Shown here: positions 18,242-29,037 of the stretch, in pieces
Layout: the number at the start of each line of letters is the position of its first letter
Numbering within the stretch: the first letter of the stretch is position 1
DNA from: Pyronema omphalodes
Lineage: Eukaryota > Ascomycota > Pezizomycetes > Pezizales > Pyronemataceae
Assembly (NCBI GenBank): GCA_024516155.1
Contig: JAJJXM010000149.1
Coordinates: 1-32,361, forward strand
Direction of reading: 5' to 3'
DNA length: 32,361 nt
Notes under the pieces: model-generated
The model's input: the letters and a program-made list of their open reading frames with translations, nothing else
Database searches by the model: none
What the model was told of the DNA's origin: nothing
Made by a program: the position numbers and the translations under genes

Positions 18242-18412
18242 ATGCTCCATAACCTCTGGTTTTACCAATTCGCCAAACTCGTACCTGAATTCCTTTCCCT
18301 CGGTATCCCCGCTATCGTCGACGAAATCGAGATAGCCCGCCAGCTCGGAATCGAATTCTCGGCTACCCGAATCACGTTCGACGACACAAAACTCACCTGG
18401 CACTTACGATAA
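18242..18412 (+). CDS. Short upstream ORF in B2 leader (56 aa, hypothetical)
   Basis: Same 56-codon frame as in B1 from the ATG at 18242. It ends 16 bases before gag. No recognisable domain. Confidence 0.28.
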   Translation: MLHNLWFYQFAKLVPEFLSLGIPAIVDEIEIARQLGIEFSATRITFDDTKLTWHLR

Positions 18413-18428
18413 ATCGCCAACCCCAAAC

Positions 18429-19556
18429 ATGGACGATCAAGAAATCGTCATCGCGCTGTTCCTGAACGCAGCGCAAAGGGACGAGATCAATAGAGACCCC
18501 ACAAAATTAAAAGATCTCCGTAATGCAGTCGAGGACTACAAACGAGACTGCCAGAAATTGACCGATCTCCAGGCAGAATTGACAGATTCCAGGAAGGACA
18601 ACTCGGATTACGCAAAACGAATCTCCGACCTGGAACGGGATCTCGGATCCGCAAATACTACAATTCGCCTGCTACAATCGATCACGGAAAAATCGGCCTC
18701 CCCCTCGATGAGACCGATCGAGCTCCCCCACCCGCCCGAATTCACCGGAGACCGAAAGGAACTCCCCAACTTCGTCTCCAAGGTTAGGTCCAAGTTGGCT
18801 GGAGACTCAGCCCGCTTCACCGACGACCAACATAAGCTCCGCTATCTCTACGGTTACCTGAAAGGAAACGCACAAAATCAGGTCCAACCCTACGTACTCA
18901 CGGACAAAATCAATCTAAAAGACGCCGAAGAACTGATCACCATCCTTGAGTCCGCCTTCGGAGACCCAGACCAGGTCGGCACCGCCTCGATGGAGCTCGA
19001 CAAACTAAACCAGGGCAATAAAGAATTCAGCGTATACTATGCCGAATTTCAACGAATCATGGCCATCCTCAACTTCGACGCAAACGCAAAAAAGGCTGCC
19101 CTAAAGAGAGGACTCTCGAGAGAATTACAATCGAGCGTCGTCTACCAAGCGGACGAACCACAAGACTTCACCAAGTTCGTCGAACTCTGCCAAAAGCTGG
19201 ACTACCGGCTCAGAGCCCACGGCACCCTTTCCAAACGAACAATTCCGACGCTCACCCCACGCACTCTCCCTACAGCCACTCGACCATCAGCTCACCCAAC
19301 AAACTCGAATATTGGCAACTACGGCTCCGAACCCATGGACCTCTCTGCATCGCAGAAAGCCCAGAATCAACGCCGCCGGGACGAGCGAATGGCAAAGGGG
19401 TTATGCCTCTACTGTGGGTCGGCAGACCACTTCAAAAACGACTGCCCCTCCCTAGCAGCGAACACCTCTCGGAAGTTACGCCTCGCCGCCGCGGACCTCC
19501 TATCACCCCCCCAGGAAACCTCCTCTATCCCCAGCCCCGAGGAGGGAAAAGAATAG
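18429..19556 (+). CDS. B2 Gag (375 aa)
   Basis: Intact Gag with the same coiled coil, capsid domain and CCHC knuckle as B1. It has private residues V (in QSSVVYQ) and E (in YGSEPMDL). It ends in the slippery heptamer and stop. Confidence 0.92.
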   Translation: MDDQEIVIALFLNAAQRDEINRDPTKLKDLRNAVEDYKRDCQKLTDLQAELTDSRKDNSDYAKRISDLERDLGSANTTIRLLQSITEKSASPSMRPIELPHPPEFTGDRKELPNFVSKVRSKLAGDSARFTDDQHKLRYLYGYLKGNAQNQVQPYVLTDKINLKDAEELITILESAFGDPDQVGTASMELDKLNQGNKEFSVYYAEFQRIMAILNFDANAKKAALKRGLSRELQSSVVYQADEPQDFTKFVELCQKLDYRLRAHGTLSKRTIPTLTPRTLPTATRPSAHPTNSNIGNYGSEPMDLSASQKAQNQRRRDERMAKGLCLYCGSADHFKNDCPSLAANTSRKLRLAAADLLSPPQETSSIPSPEEGKE

Positions 19557-19589
19557 TCCACCATCAGCCCGTTGGCCCTCCTGGTGGAC
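19544..19589 (+). promoter_or_regulatory. B2 programmed -1 frameshift module
   Basis: GGGAAAA (19544-19550), spacer GAATAG, and the same 8-bp stem as in B1. Confidence 0.85.
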
Positions 19590-21058
19590 CTGCCCCGGCC
19601 TCTTCGTTCCCCTCGTCCCAAAATAAACTCTACGTATCAGCAAGTTCCCTATCAATTAGTCAAGAAAATGAAATGGATGGTAGTCATTTAGTCGTACCCT
19701 GCACTTTGACCAACCGTGACATCAAAATTGATACCCGTGCCCTTGTTGATTGTGGTTGTACGGGACTCTCCTTCATGAATGAGACCTTCGCTCGCCAGCA
19801 CAATCTCCCCCGCTACCAGTTAAAATCCCCAAAAATAGTTGAAGTGATAGACGGTCGCCCAATCTCCTCCGGCGACATCACAGAATATGTGAGGATCCCA
19901 TGCACCATCGGTGATCACCACGAAATCCTGACCGCCTACTTAACCTCCCTCGGTCACTACCCCCTCGTCCTCGGGATCCCTTGGTTGAAGAAGCATGACG
20001 TTACCATCAACTTCGCAACCAACGACATCCAATTCCGCTCCCCTGACTGCCTGCCCCACCGCACCGCCGTCAAGGCACCCCCAATCAAGGGCTTACCACC
20101 AGATCGACGAAACAAAATCTGCGCAATCTCAGCCACGACGTTCAAAAGAATCGTCAGGAACAATAACCAACGATACGGTAACGTCGAACCCTTTCACCTA
20201 TCCCTAAACGAAATCAACATGGCCCTACGAGACCCTGCGGACGCCAAACCAGACTTAAAGACCATCGTTCCCACCGAATACCACGAGTTCCTGGAAATTT
20301 TCGAAAAGGTTAACGCCGACAAACTACCCCCACACCGCCCCTGTGACCACAAAATCCCGCTCGAGGACGGATTCAAACCTCCGTTCGGACCACTCTACTC
20401 CCTCTCACGTCCGGAACTGGAGGAACTCAAGAGGTGGATAGACGAAAATATGAGCAAAGGATTCATACGAACGTCCTCCTCCCCGGCCGCCGCCCCAATC
20501 CTATTCGTCCGTAAAGGTGATGGCTCCCTACGCCTCGTAGTGGACTATCGCGGGATAAACGAGGGCACCATCAAAAATCGCTACCCCCTCCCCTTAATGC
20601 AGGATACGCTGATGAACCTGTCCCGAGCAAAGTGGTTCACAAAGCTTGATATTCGAGGGGCCTACAACCTCATCCGAATGGCGGAGGGAGAGGAGTGGAA
20701 GACCGCCTTTCGCACCCGCTACGGCCTCTTCGAATCCTTGGTAATGCCGTTCGGGCTAACCAACGCCCCCGCAACCTTCCAAAATTTCATCAACGACACC
20801 TTAGCACCCTATCTGGACCGCTTCTGCACGGCATACCTAGACGACACCCTAATCTACTCCGACACGCTCGAAGAGCACCAGCAACACGTCGCCATGGTCC
20901 TGGAAGCTTTCCGAAAAGCGGGCCTCCACCTAAAACCCGAAAAGTGCGAATTTCACCAACAGCAGGTCAAATACCTTGGCCTGATCATCAGCACGGAAGG
21001 CATCAAGATGGACCCAGAAAAAATCACCGCAGTGAGAGAATGGGACCCACCAAAAAAA
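19550..21058 (+). pseudogene. B2 pol, part 1 (protease, RT)
   Basis: Uninterrupted from the -1 slip through protease (D-C-G at 19748-19756) and RT with YLDD (20834-20845). The RT core is complete. The frame breaks at the A7 run (21052-21058), after which the zero frame is nonsense to 21331. This unit shows the uninterrupted target of Copia C: the protease-RT linker reads straight through CCTCC. Confidence 0.9.
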
Positions 21059-23273
21059 CCTCAAAGACGTCCGCGCCTTCCTCGGTTTCGCCAATTTTTA
21101 TCGCCGCTTTGTACGGAACTATTCGAAAATCGTGCAACCCCTCACCCTCCTGACACGAAAAGGAGTACCGTTTGCGTGAGACAGCCCACAACAACAGGCT
21201 TTCGACGAACTCAAAGCAACCTTCACCTCCGCACCAGTCCTCGCCCGCTTCGACCCCGATCGGGACGTCATAGTAGAAACGGATGCCTCCGACTTCGTAT
21301 CGGCTGGCGTCCTATCACAGTACGATGCTAACGGCGTTCTACATCCCGTGGCTTATTTCTCAAAAAAGCACTCCCCCGCGGAGTGTAACTACGATATCTA
21401 CGACAAGGAGTTGATGGCAATTGTCCGAGCATTCGAGGAGTGGCGGCCAGAACTACAATCGGTCATCAACCCTGTGCGGGTTCTGTCCGACCACAAAAAT
21501 TTGGAATACTTCACGACGACCAAGCTCCTCAACAGGCGTCAAGCCCGGTGGTCGCAATTCCTCTCACAGTTCAACTTTAAGATCGTCTATCGCCCCGGAA
21601 CTGCGGGAGGAAAACCAGATGCTCTAACCAGGCGATCCGGAGATCTGCCCAAGGAAGGGGATGACCGCTCTCTGGCTAATCATACAACAGTGCTCAAACC
21701 AGAAAACATCCTCCTACACACCTCCGCCGCCACCGTTTCGCCCCTTTCGCCCCACCGCCCCGAGCACCCCGCCCCTACACCCCGTCCCGATGCACCGCTC
21801 CTACAGCGACTCTTCCTCGACGCCTACGCCGCCGACCCCTTTCCCAACAGAGTACTACAGATGCTCAACGACGGAACCAAGCACTGTAGGGACATCACAC
21901 TCGCCGAGTGCGAAAGACAAGACAACCACCTCCTCTACCGTCGCCGAATTTGGGTCCCCGACCACGAGCCCCTCAAACTACACCTCTTAAAACAACACCA
22001 CGACACACCCATCGCCGGACACCCAGGAAGGTCCAAAACGCTCGAGCTGTTGCTAAGGACCTACACTTGGCCCAACGCGCGTAAAGACGTGGACCGTTAC
22101 ACCCGGAATTGTCACATCTGCCAACGCTCCAAGCCCAACAGACACGCCCCCTTTGGTGTCCTGCGCCCCCTACCCATTCCCGACCGACCGTGGCAAGACA
22201 TCTCGATGGACTTTGTCACCGGGCTACCCTGGTCCAACGGAAACGATGCTATCTGGGTTGTCGTGGACCGTTTAACAAAAGAAAGACACTTTGTAGCCTG
22301 CCAGACCAACGTCGACGCAAAAGAACTCGCCAACCTGTTCGTCAAACACATCTTTCGACTCCACGGCTTACCCCTAACGATAATCTCCAATCGAGGGCCG
22401 CAGTTCTCCGCCCTTTTCTGGAAACACCTCTGCCGTCGACTGGGAATCGAGCCTCGGTTGTCGACCGCCTTCCACCCTCAAACGGACGGCCAGACCGAGC
22501 GGATGAACGCAACCATGGAGCAATACCTGAGAGCTCACGTAAACTACTTACAGGACGACTGGGCAGAATGGCTCCCCCTGGCAGAGTTCGCCGCCAACAA
22601 CCATGCGTCCGAAACCACCGGTTCCTCCCCCTTTTTCGCCAACAAAGGATTCGACTCCCGCTGCCAGTTCGACCTGACGCCCGCCGCCACAAACAACACC
22701 AACGACCACCGCGCTCTGGCCACATCCAAAATCCTCTCGGAGATCCACGACCATCTACGATCCGAAATAACTCGGGCCAATCTCCGCCATCAAGACAACG
22801 CCGACAAGCACCGCCTACCTTCACCGAACTACCAGGTGGGTGACCTCGTATGGCTAGACGCCAGGAATTGGAAGACCAGACGCCCCTCCAAAAAACTCGA
22901 CAGTAAACGTCACGGTCCCTTCAAGGTAACCGCGAAGATATCCCCCTACGCTTATCGTCTCGAGATTCCGACCACAATGAAATGTCACGACGTGTACCAC
23001 GTATCCCTCCCCGAACCCGCCGCCAACGATCCGTACCCCGGGCAACACCCCGAACCCCCTCCACCGATAGAAATCGACGGCGAGAACGAATACTTTATCG
23101 AGGCAATCCTAGACTCCCGAATCCATCGCCGCAAACTACAATACATGGTGAAATGGGTAGGGTATGACTTACCGGAATGGGAACCAGCCGAGCTACACAC
23201 CGACAGCCAAGCCGTCGACACCTTCCACGAAAAATACCCTGACAAACCAGGCCCCCTACAATCGACAGCCTAA
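21059..23273 (+). pseudogene. B2 pol, part 2 (RNase H, IN, chromodomain; IN active site mutated)
   Basis: In the +1 frame after A7 there is a private nonsense codon TGA at 21177-21179 (TGG in B1 and B3). RNase H keeps the usual SDHKNLEYF. In integrase, the first Asp (MDFVTGLP, codon 22209-22211) and the Glu (QTDGQTER, 22497-22499) are present. The second catalytic Asp is Asn (SNRGPQF, AAT at 22389-22391), with D-to-E spacing of 35 residues. This change would abolish strand transfer. The chromodomain at the C-terminus is intact. B2 has the most private changes of the three units. Confidence 0.9.
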
Positions 23274-23313
23274 GATCCTACCTCGCCGGAGCTCGCGCCA
23301 AACAGGGGGATCC

Positions 23314-23878
23314 TGTCACGGCTCGCCTCACACGCCATCACTCGGCGCCTTCCCCCCCCGCCCCGCGTCACGAATTATCACTCGGTCCTCCGCAGAGCTT
23401 ACCCGAGCGCCCGCAATTGTGCGAACAGCGACCGAGTGAGTTTAGCAAAAGCAGTCACACGCATTTAGTTTCTTGGTATCTAAGAGGAGGAAAGATGTAT
23501 ATAAGAGGACTTATCCTCCCTGCGTTCTGTTTTGTTTTCCTTTTCTTTCCTCACTCAGTTATTTGTTTATCTATTTAAATAAATTCCTTCGTCTTCTCGA
23601 TCCTCGCTACGTTCTCGCCTCCGTCTCCGTCTTCCGGCTTCGCTTCGTGAAGACCGCCCTCGTCACGACACCCTGCCCTTGCTTCGCTACTGAGCCTCCC
23701 TCCGGTGACACCTCTTGCCCCTAAACACGGAGCATCGAGGAACTGCTGCACGACACAGTTCCCGATACCCTACGTTGGCGCTGTCTCAGAGTCCCTGTCC
23801 CCCGATCGAGTCCCTCGTCTCCGATTGCGAGCCCCCGGGTTCCCCGCTCCCCCGTCGAATCCCCGCGCTCCCGTTACA
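23314..23878 (+). repeat. Array B LTR3 (565 bp)
   Basis: It serves as 3' LTR of B2 and 5' LTR of B3. I see no private base, so it looks like the consensus of the four. Confidence 0.95.
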
Positions 23879-23894
23879 ACATAACTGAGTTATC
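23879..23894 (+). other. B3 self-priming primer-binding site
   Basis: ATAACTGAGT two bases after LTR3, complementary to the LTR segment as in B1 and B2. Confidence 0.68.
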
Positions 23895-23965
23895 AAGCAC
23901 CCGTCGGCTCTGCCTCCTCTCCCTTGATTACTCTTCGACTTACCCCTCTGTTCCTCCCTTCGTCC

Positions 23966-24136
23966 ATGCTCCATAACCTCTGGTTTTACCAATTCGCCAA
24001 ACTCGTACCTGAATTCCTTTCCCTCGGTATCCCCGCTATCGTCGACGAAATCGAGATAGCCCGCCAGCTCGGAATCGAATTCTCGGCTACCCGAATCACG
24101 TTCGACGACACAAAACTCACCTGGCACTTACGATAA
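23966..24136 (+). CDS. Short upstream ORF in B3 leader (56 aa, hypothetical)
   Basis: Same leader frame as in B1 and B2. The only leader differences lie upstream of its ATG. No domain recognised. Confidence 0.28.
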   Translation: MLHNLWFYQFAKLVPEFLSLGIPAIVDEIEIARQLGIEFSATRITFDDTKLTWHLR

Positions 24137-24152
24137 ATCGCCAACCCCAAAC

Positions 24153-25280
24153 ATGGACGATCAAGAAATCGTCATCGCGCTGTTCCTGAACGCAGCGCAA
24201 AGGGACGAGATCAATAGAGACCCCACAAAATTAAAAGATCTCCGTAATGCAGTCGAGGACTACAAACGAGACTGCCAGAAATTGACCGATCTCCAGGCAG
24301 AATTGACAGATTCCAGGAAGGACAACTCGGATTACGCAAAACGAATCTCCGACCTGGAACGGGATCTCGGATCCGCAAATACTACAATTCGCCTGCTACA
24401 ATCGATCACGGAAAAATCGGCCTCCCCCTCGATGAGACCGATCGAGCTCCCCCACCCGCCCGAATTCACCGGAGACCGAAAGGAACTCCCCAACTTCGTC
24501 TCCAAGGTTAGGTCCAAGTTGGCTGGAGACTCAGCCCGCTTCACCGACGACCAACATAAGCTCCGCTATCTCTACGGTTACCTGAAAGGAAACGCACAAA
24601 ATCAGGTCCAACCCTACGTACTCACGGACAAAATCAATCTAAAAGACGCCGAAGAACTGATCACCATCCTTGAGTCCGCCTTCGGAGACCCAGACCAGGT
24701 CGGCACCGCCTCGATGGAGCTCGACAAACTAAACCAGGGCAATAAAGAATTCAGCGTATACTATGCCGAATTTCAACGAATCATGGCCATCCTCAACTTC
24801 GACGCAAACGCAAAAAAGGCTGCCCTAAAGAGAGGACTCTCGAGAGAATTACAATCGAGCCTCGTCTACCAAGCGGACGAACCACAAGACTTCACCAAGT
24901 TCGTCGAACTCTGCCAAAAGCTGGACTACCGGCTCAGAGCCCACGGCACCCTTTCCAAACGAAGAATTCCGACGCTCACCCCACGCACTCTCCCTACAGC
25001 CACTCGACCATCAGCTCACCCAACAAACTCGAATAGTGGCAACTACGGCTCCGCACCCATGGACCTCTCTGCATCGCAGAAAGCCCAGAATCAACGCCGC
25101 CGGGACGAGCGAATGGCAAAGGGGTTATGCCTCTACTGTGGGTCGGCAGACCACTTCAAAAACGACTGCCCCTCCCTAGCAGCGAACACCTCTCGGAAGT
25201 TACGCCTCGCCGCCGCGGACCTCCTATCACCCCCCCAGGAAACCTCCTCTATCCCCAGCCCCGAGGAGGGAAAAGAATAG
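24153..25280 (+). CDS. B3 Gag (375 aa)
   Basis: Intact Gag. Private residues are R in SKRRIPT and S in NSNSGNYG. The CCHC knuckle and slippery terminus are unchanged. Confidence 0.92.
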   Translation: MDDQEIVIALFLNAAQRDEINRDPTKLKDLRNAVEDYKRDCQKLTDLQAELTDSRKDNSDYAKRISDLERDLGSANTTIRLLQSITEKSASPSMRPIELPHPPEFTGDRKELPNFVSKVRSKLAGDSARFTDDQHKLRYLYGYLKGNAQNQVQPYVLTDKINLKDAEELITILESAFGDPDQVGTASMELDKLNQGNKEFSVYYAEFQRIMAILNFDANAKKAALKRGLSRELQSSLVYQADEPQDFTKFVELCQKLDYRLRAHGTLSKRRIPTLTPRTLPTATRPSAHPTNSNSGNYGSAPMDLSASQKAQNQRRRDERMAKGLCLYCGSADHFKNDCPSLAANTSRKLRLAAADLLSPPQETSSIPSPEEGKE

Positions 25281-25313
25281 TCCACCATCAGCCCGTTGGC
25301 CCTCCTGGTGGAC
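25268..25313 (+). promoter_or_regulatory. B3 programmed -1 frameshift module
   Basis: GGGAAAA (25268-25274), spacer GAATAG, and the same stem as in B1. Confidence 0.85.
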
Positions 25314-26782
25314 CTGCCCCGGCCTCTTCGTTCCCCTCGTCCCAAAATAAACTCTACGTATCAGCAAGTTCCCTATCAATTAGTCAAGAAAATGAAATGG
25401 ATGGTAGTCATTTAGTCGTACCCTGCACTTTGACCAACCGTGACATCAAAATTGATACCCGTGCCCTTGTTGATTGTGGTTGTACGGGACTCTCCTTCAT
25501 GAATGAGACCTTCGCTCGCCAGCACAATCTCCCCCGCTACCAGTTAAAATCCCCAAAAATAGTTGAAGTGATAGACGGTCGCCCAATCTCCTCCGGCGAC
25601 ATCACAGAATATGTGAGGATCCCATGCACCATCGGTGATCACCACGAAATCCTGACCGCCTACTTAACCTCCCTCGGTCACTACCCCCTCGTCCTCGGGA
25701 TCCCTTGGTTGAAGAAGCATGACGTTACCATCAACTTCGCAACCAACGACATCCAATTCCGCTCCCCTAACTGCCTGCCCCACCGCACCGCCGTCAAGGC
25801 ACCCCCAATCAAGGGCTTACCACCAGATCGACGAAACAAAATCTGCGCAATCTCAGCCACGACGTTCAAAAGAATCGTCAGGAACAATAACCAACGATAC
25901 GGTAACGTCGAACCCTTTCACCTATCCCTAAACGAAATCAACATGGCCCTACGAGACCCTGCGGACGCCAAACCAGACTTAAAGACCATCGTTCCCACCG
26001 AATACCACGAGTTCCTGGAAATTTTCGAAAATGTTAACGCCGACAAACTACCCCCACACCGCCCCTGTGACCACAAAATCCCGCTCGAGGACGGATTCAA
26101 ACCTCCGTTCGGACCACTCTACTCCCTCTCACGTCCGGAACTGGAGGAACTCAAGAGGTGGATAGACGAAAATATGAGCAAAGGATTCATACGAACGTCC
26201 TCCTCCCCGGCCGCCGCCCCAATCCTATTCGTCCGTAAAGGTGATGGCTCCCTACGCCTCGTAGTGGACTATCGCGGGATAAACGAGGGCACCATCAAAA
26301 ATCGCTACCCCCTCCCCTTAATGCAGGATACGCTGATGAACCTGTCCCGAGCAAAGTGGTTCACAAAGCTTGATATTCGAGGGGCCTACAACCTCATCCG
26401 AATGGCGGAGGGAGAGGAGTGGAAGACCGCCTTTCGCACCCGCTACGGCCTCTTCGAATCCTTGGTAATGCCGTTCGGGCTAACCAACGCCCCCGCAACC
26501 TTCCAAAATTTCATCAACGACACCTTAGCACCCTATCTGGACCGCTTCTGCACGGCATACCTAGACGACACCCTAATCTACTCCGACACGCTCGAAGAGC
26601 ACCAGCAACACGTCGCCATGGTCCTGGAAGCTTTCCGAAAAGCGGGCCTCCACCTAAAACCCGAAAAGTGCGAATTTCACCAACAGCAGGTCAAATACCT
26701 TGGCCTGATCATCAGCACGGAAGGCATCAAGATGGACCCAGAAAAAATCACCGCAGTGAGAGAATGGGACCCACCAAAAAAA
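25274..26782 (+). pseudogene. B3 pol, part 1 (protease, RT)
   Basis: Protease with D-C-G and RT with YLDD, open to the A7 run at 26776-26782. Private changes include N in RSPNCLPH and N in FENVNADK. As in the other units, the zero frame after A7 reads unrelated sequence to 27055. Confidence 0.9.
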
Positions 26783-28997
26783 CCTCAAAGACGTCCGCGC
26801 CTTCCTCGGTTTCGCCAATTTTTATCGCCGCTTTGTACGGAACTATTCGAAAATCGTGCAACCCCTCACCCTCCTGACACGAAAAGGAGTACCGTTTGCG
26901 TGGGACAGCCCACAACAACAGGCTTTCGACGAACTCAAAGCAACCTTCACCTCCGCACCAGTCCTCGCCCGCTTCGACCCCGATCGGGACGTCATAGTAG
27001 AAACGGATGCCTCCGACTTCGTATCGGCTGGCGTCCTATCACAGTACGATGCTAACGGCGTTCTACATCCCGTGGCTTATTTCTCAAAAAAGCACTCCCC
27101 CGCGGAGTGTAACTACGATATCTACGACAAGGAGTTGATGGCAATTGTCCGAGCATTCGAGGAGTGGCGGCCAGAACTACAATCGGTCATCAACCCTGTG
27201 CGGGTTCTGTCCGACCACAAAAATTGGGAATACTTCACGACGACCAAGCTCCTCAACAGGCGTCAAGCCCGGTGGTCGCAATTCCTCTCACAGTTCAACT
27301 TTAAGATCGTCTATCGCCCCGGAACTGCGGGAGGAAAACCAGATGCTCTAACCAGGCGATCCGGAGATCTGCCCAAGGAAGGGGATGACCGCTCTCTGGC
27401 TAATCATACAACAGTGCTCAAACCAGAAAACATCCTCCTACACACCTCCGCCGCCACCGTTTCGCCCCTTTCGCCCCACCGCCCCGAGCACCCCGCCCCT
27501 ACACCCCGTCCCGATGCACCGCTCCTACAGCGACTCTTCCTCGACGCCTACGCCGCCGACCCCTTTCCCAACAGAGTACTACAGATGCTCAACGACGGAA
27601 CCAAGCACTGTAGGGACATCACACTCGCCGAGTGCGAAAGACAAGACAACCACCTCCTCTACCGTCGCCGAATTTGGGTCCCCGACCACGAGCCCCTCAA
27701 ACTACACCTCTTAAAACAACACCACGACACACCCATCGCCGGACACCCAGGAAGGTCCAAAACGCTCGAGCTGTTGCTAAGGACCTACACTTGGCCCAAC
27801 ACGCGTAAAGACGTGGACCGTTACACCCGGAATTGTCACATCTGCCAACGCTCCAAGCCCAACAGACACGCCCCCTTTGGTGTCCTCCGCCCCCTACCCA
27901 TTCCCGACCGACCGTGGCAAGACATCTCGATGGACTTTGTCACCGGGCTACCCTGGTCCAACGGAAACGATGCTATCTGGGTTGTCGTGGACCGTTTAAC
28001 AAAAGAAAGACACTTTGTAGCCTGCCAGACCAACGTCGACGCAAAAGAACTCGCCAACCTGTTCGTCAAACACATCTTTCGACTCCACGGCTTACCCCTA
28101 ACGATAATCTCCGATCGAGGGCCGCAGTTCTCCGCCCTTTTCTGGAAACACCTCTGCCGTCGACTGGGAATCGAACCTCGGTTGTCGACCGCCTTCCACC
28201 CTCAAACGGACGGCCAGACCGAGCGGATGAACGCAACCATGGAGCAATACCTGAGAGCTCACGTAAACTACTTACAGGACGACTGGGCAGAATGGCTCCC
28301 CCTGGCAGAGTTCGCCGCTAACAACCATGCGTCCGAAACCACCGGTTCCTCCCCCTTTTTCGCCAACAAAGGATTCGACCCCCGCTGCCAGTTCGACCTG
28401 ACGCCCGCCGCCACAAACGACACCAACGACCGCCGCGCTCTGGCCACATCCAAAATCCTCTCGGAGATCCACGACCATCTACGATCCGAAATAACTCGGG
28501 CCAATCTCCGCCATCAAGACAACGCCGACAAGCACCGCCTACCTTCACCGAACTACCAGGTGGGTGACCTCGTATGGCTAGACGCCAGGAATTGGAAGAC
28601 CAGACGCCCCTCCAAAAAACTCGACAGTAAACGTCACGGTCCCTTCAAGGTAACCGCGAAGATATCCCCCTACGCTTATCGTCTCGAGATTCCGACCACA
28701 ATGAAATGTCACGACGTGTACCACGTATCCCTCCTCGAACCCGCCGCCAACGATCCGTACCCCGGGCAACACCCCGAACCCCCTCCACCGATAGAAATCG
28801 ACGGCGAGAACGAATACTTTATCGAGGCAATCCTAGACTCCCGAATCCATCGCCGCAAACTACAATACATGGTGAAATGGGTAGGGTATGACTTACCAGA
28901 ATGGGAACCAGCCGAGCTACACACCGACAGCCAAGCCGTCGACACCTTCCACGAAAAATACCCTGACAAACCAGGCCCCCTACAATCGACAGCCTAA
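26783..28997 (+). pseudogene. B3 pol, part 2 (RNase H, IN, chromodomain; otherwise open)
   Basis: This is the best-preserved unit. After A7 the +1 frame is open without a stop to 28997 through the RT connection, RNase H (SDHKNWEYF), integrase with D, D and E all present (MDFVTGLP, SDRGPQF, TDGQTERMN) and chromodomain. The single base of A7 length is the only visible barrier to a full pol in B3. No in-frame ATG starts this part, so it is not expected to be made on its own. Private P in FDPRCQF. Confidence 0.9.
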
Positions 28998-29037
28998 GAT
29001 CCTACCTCGCCGGAGCTCGCGCCAAACAGGGGGATCC

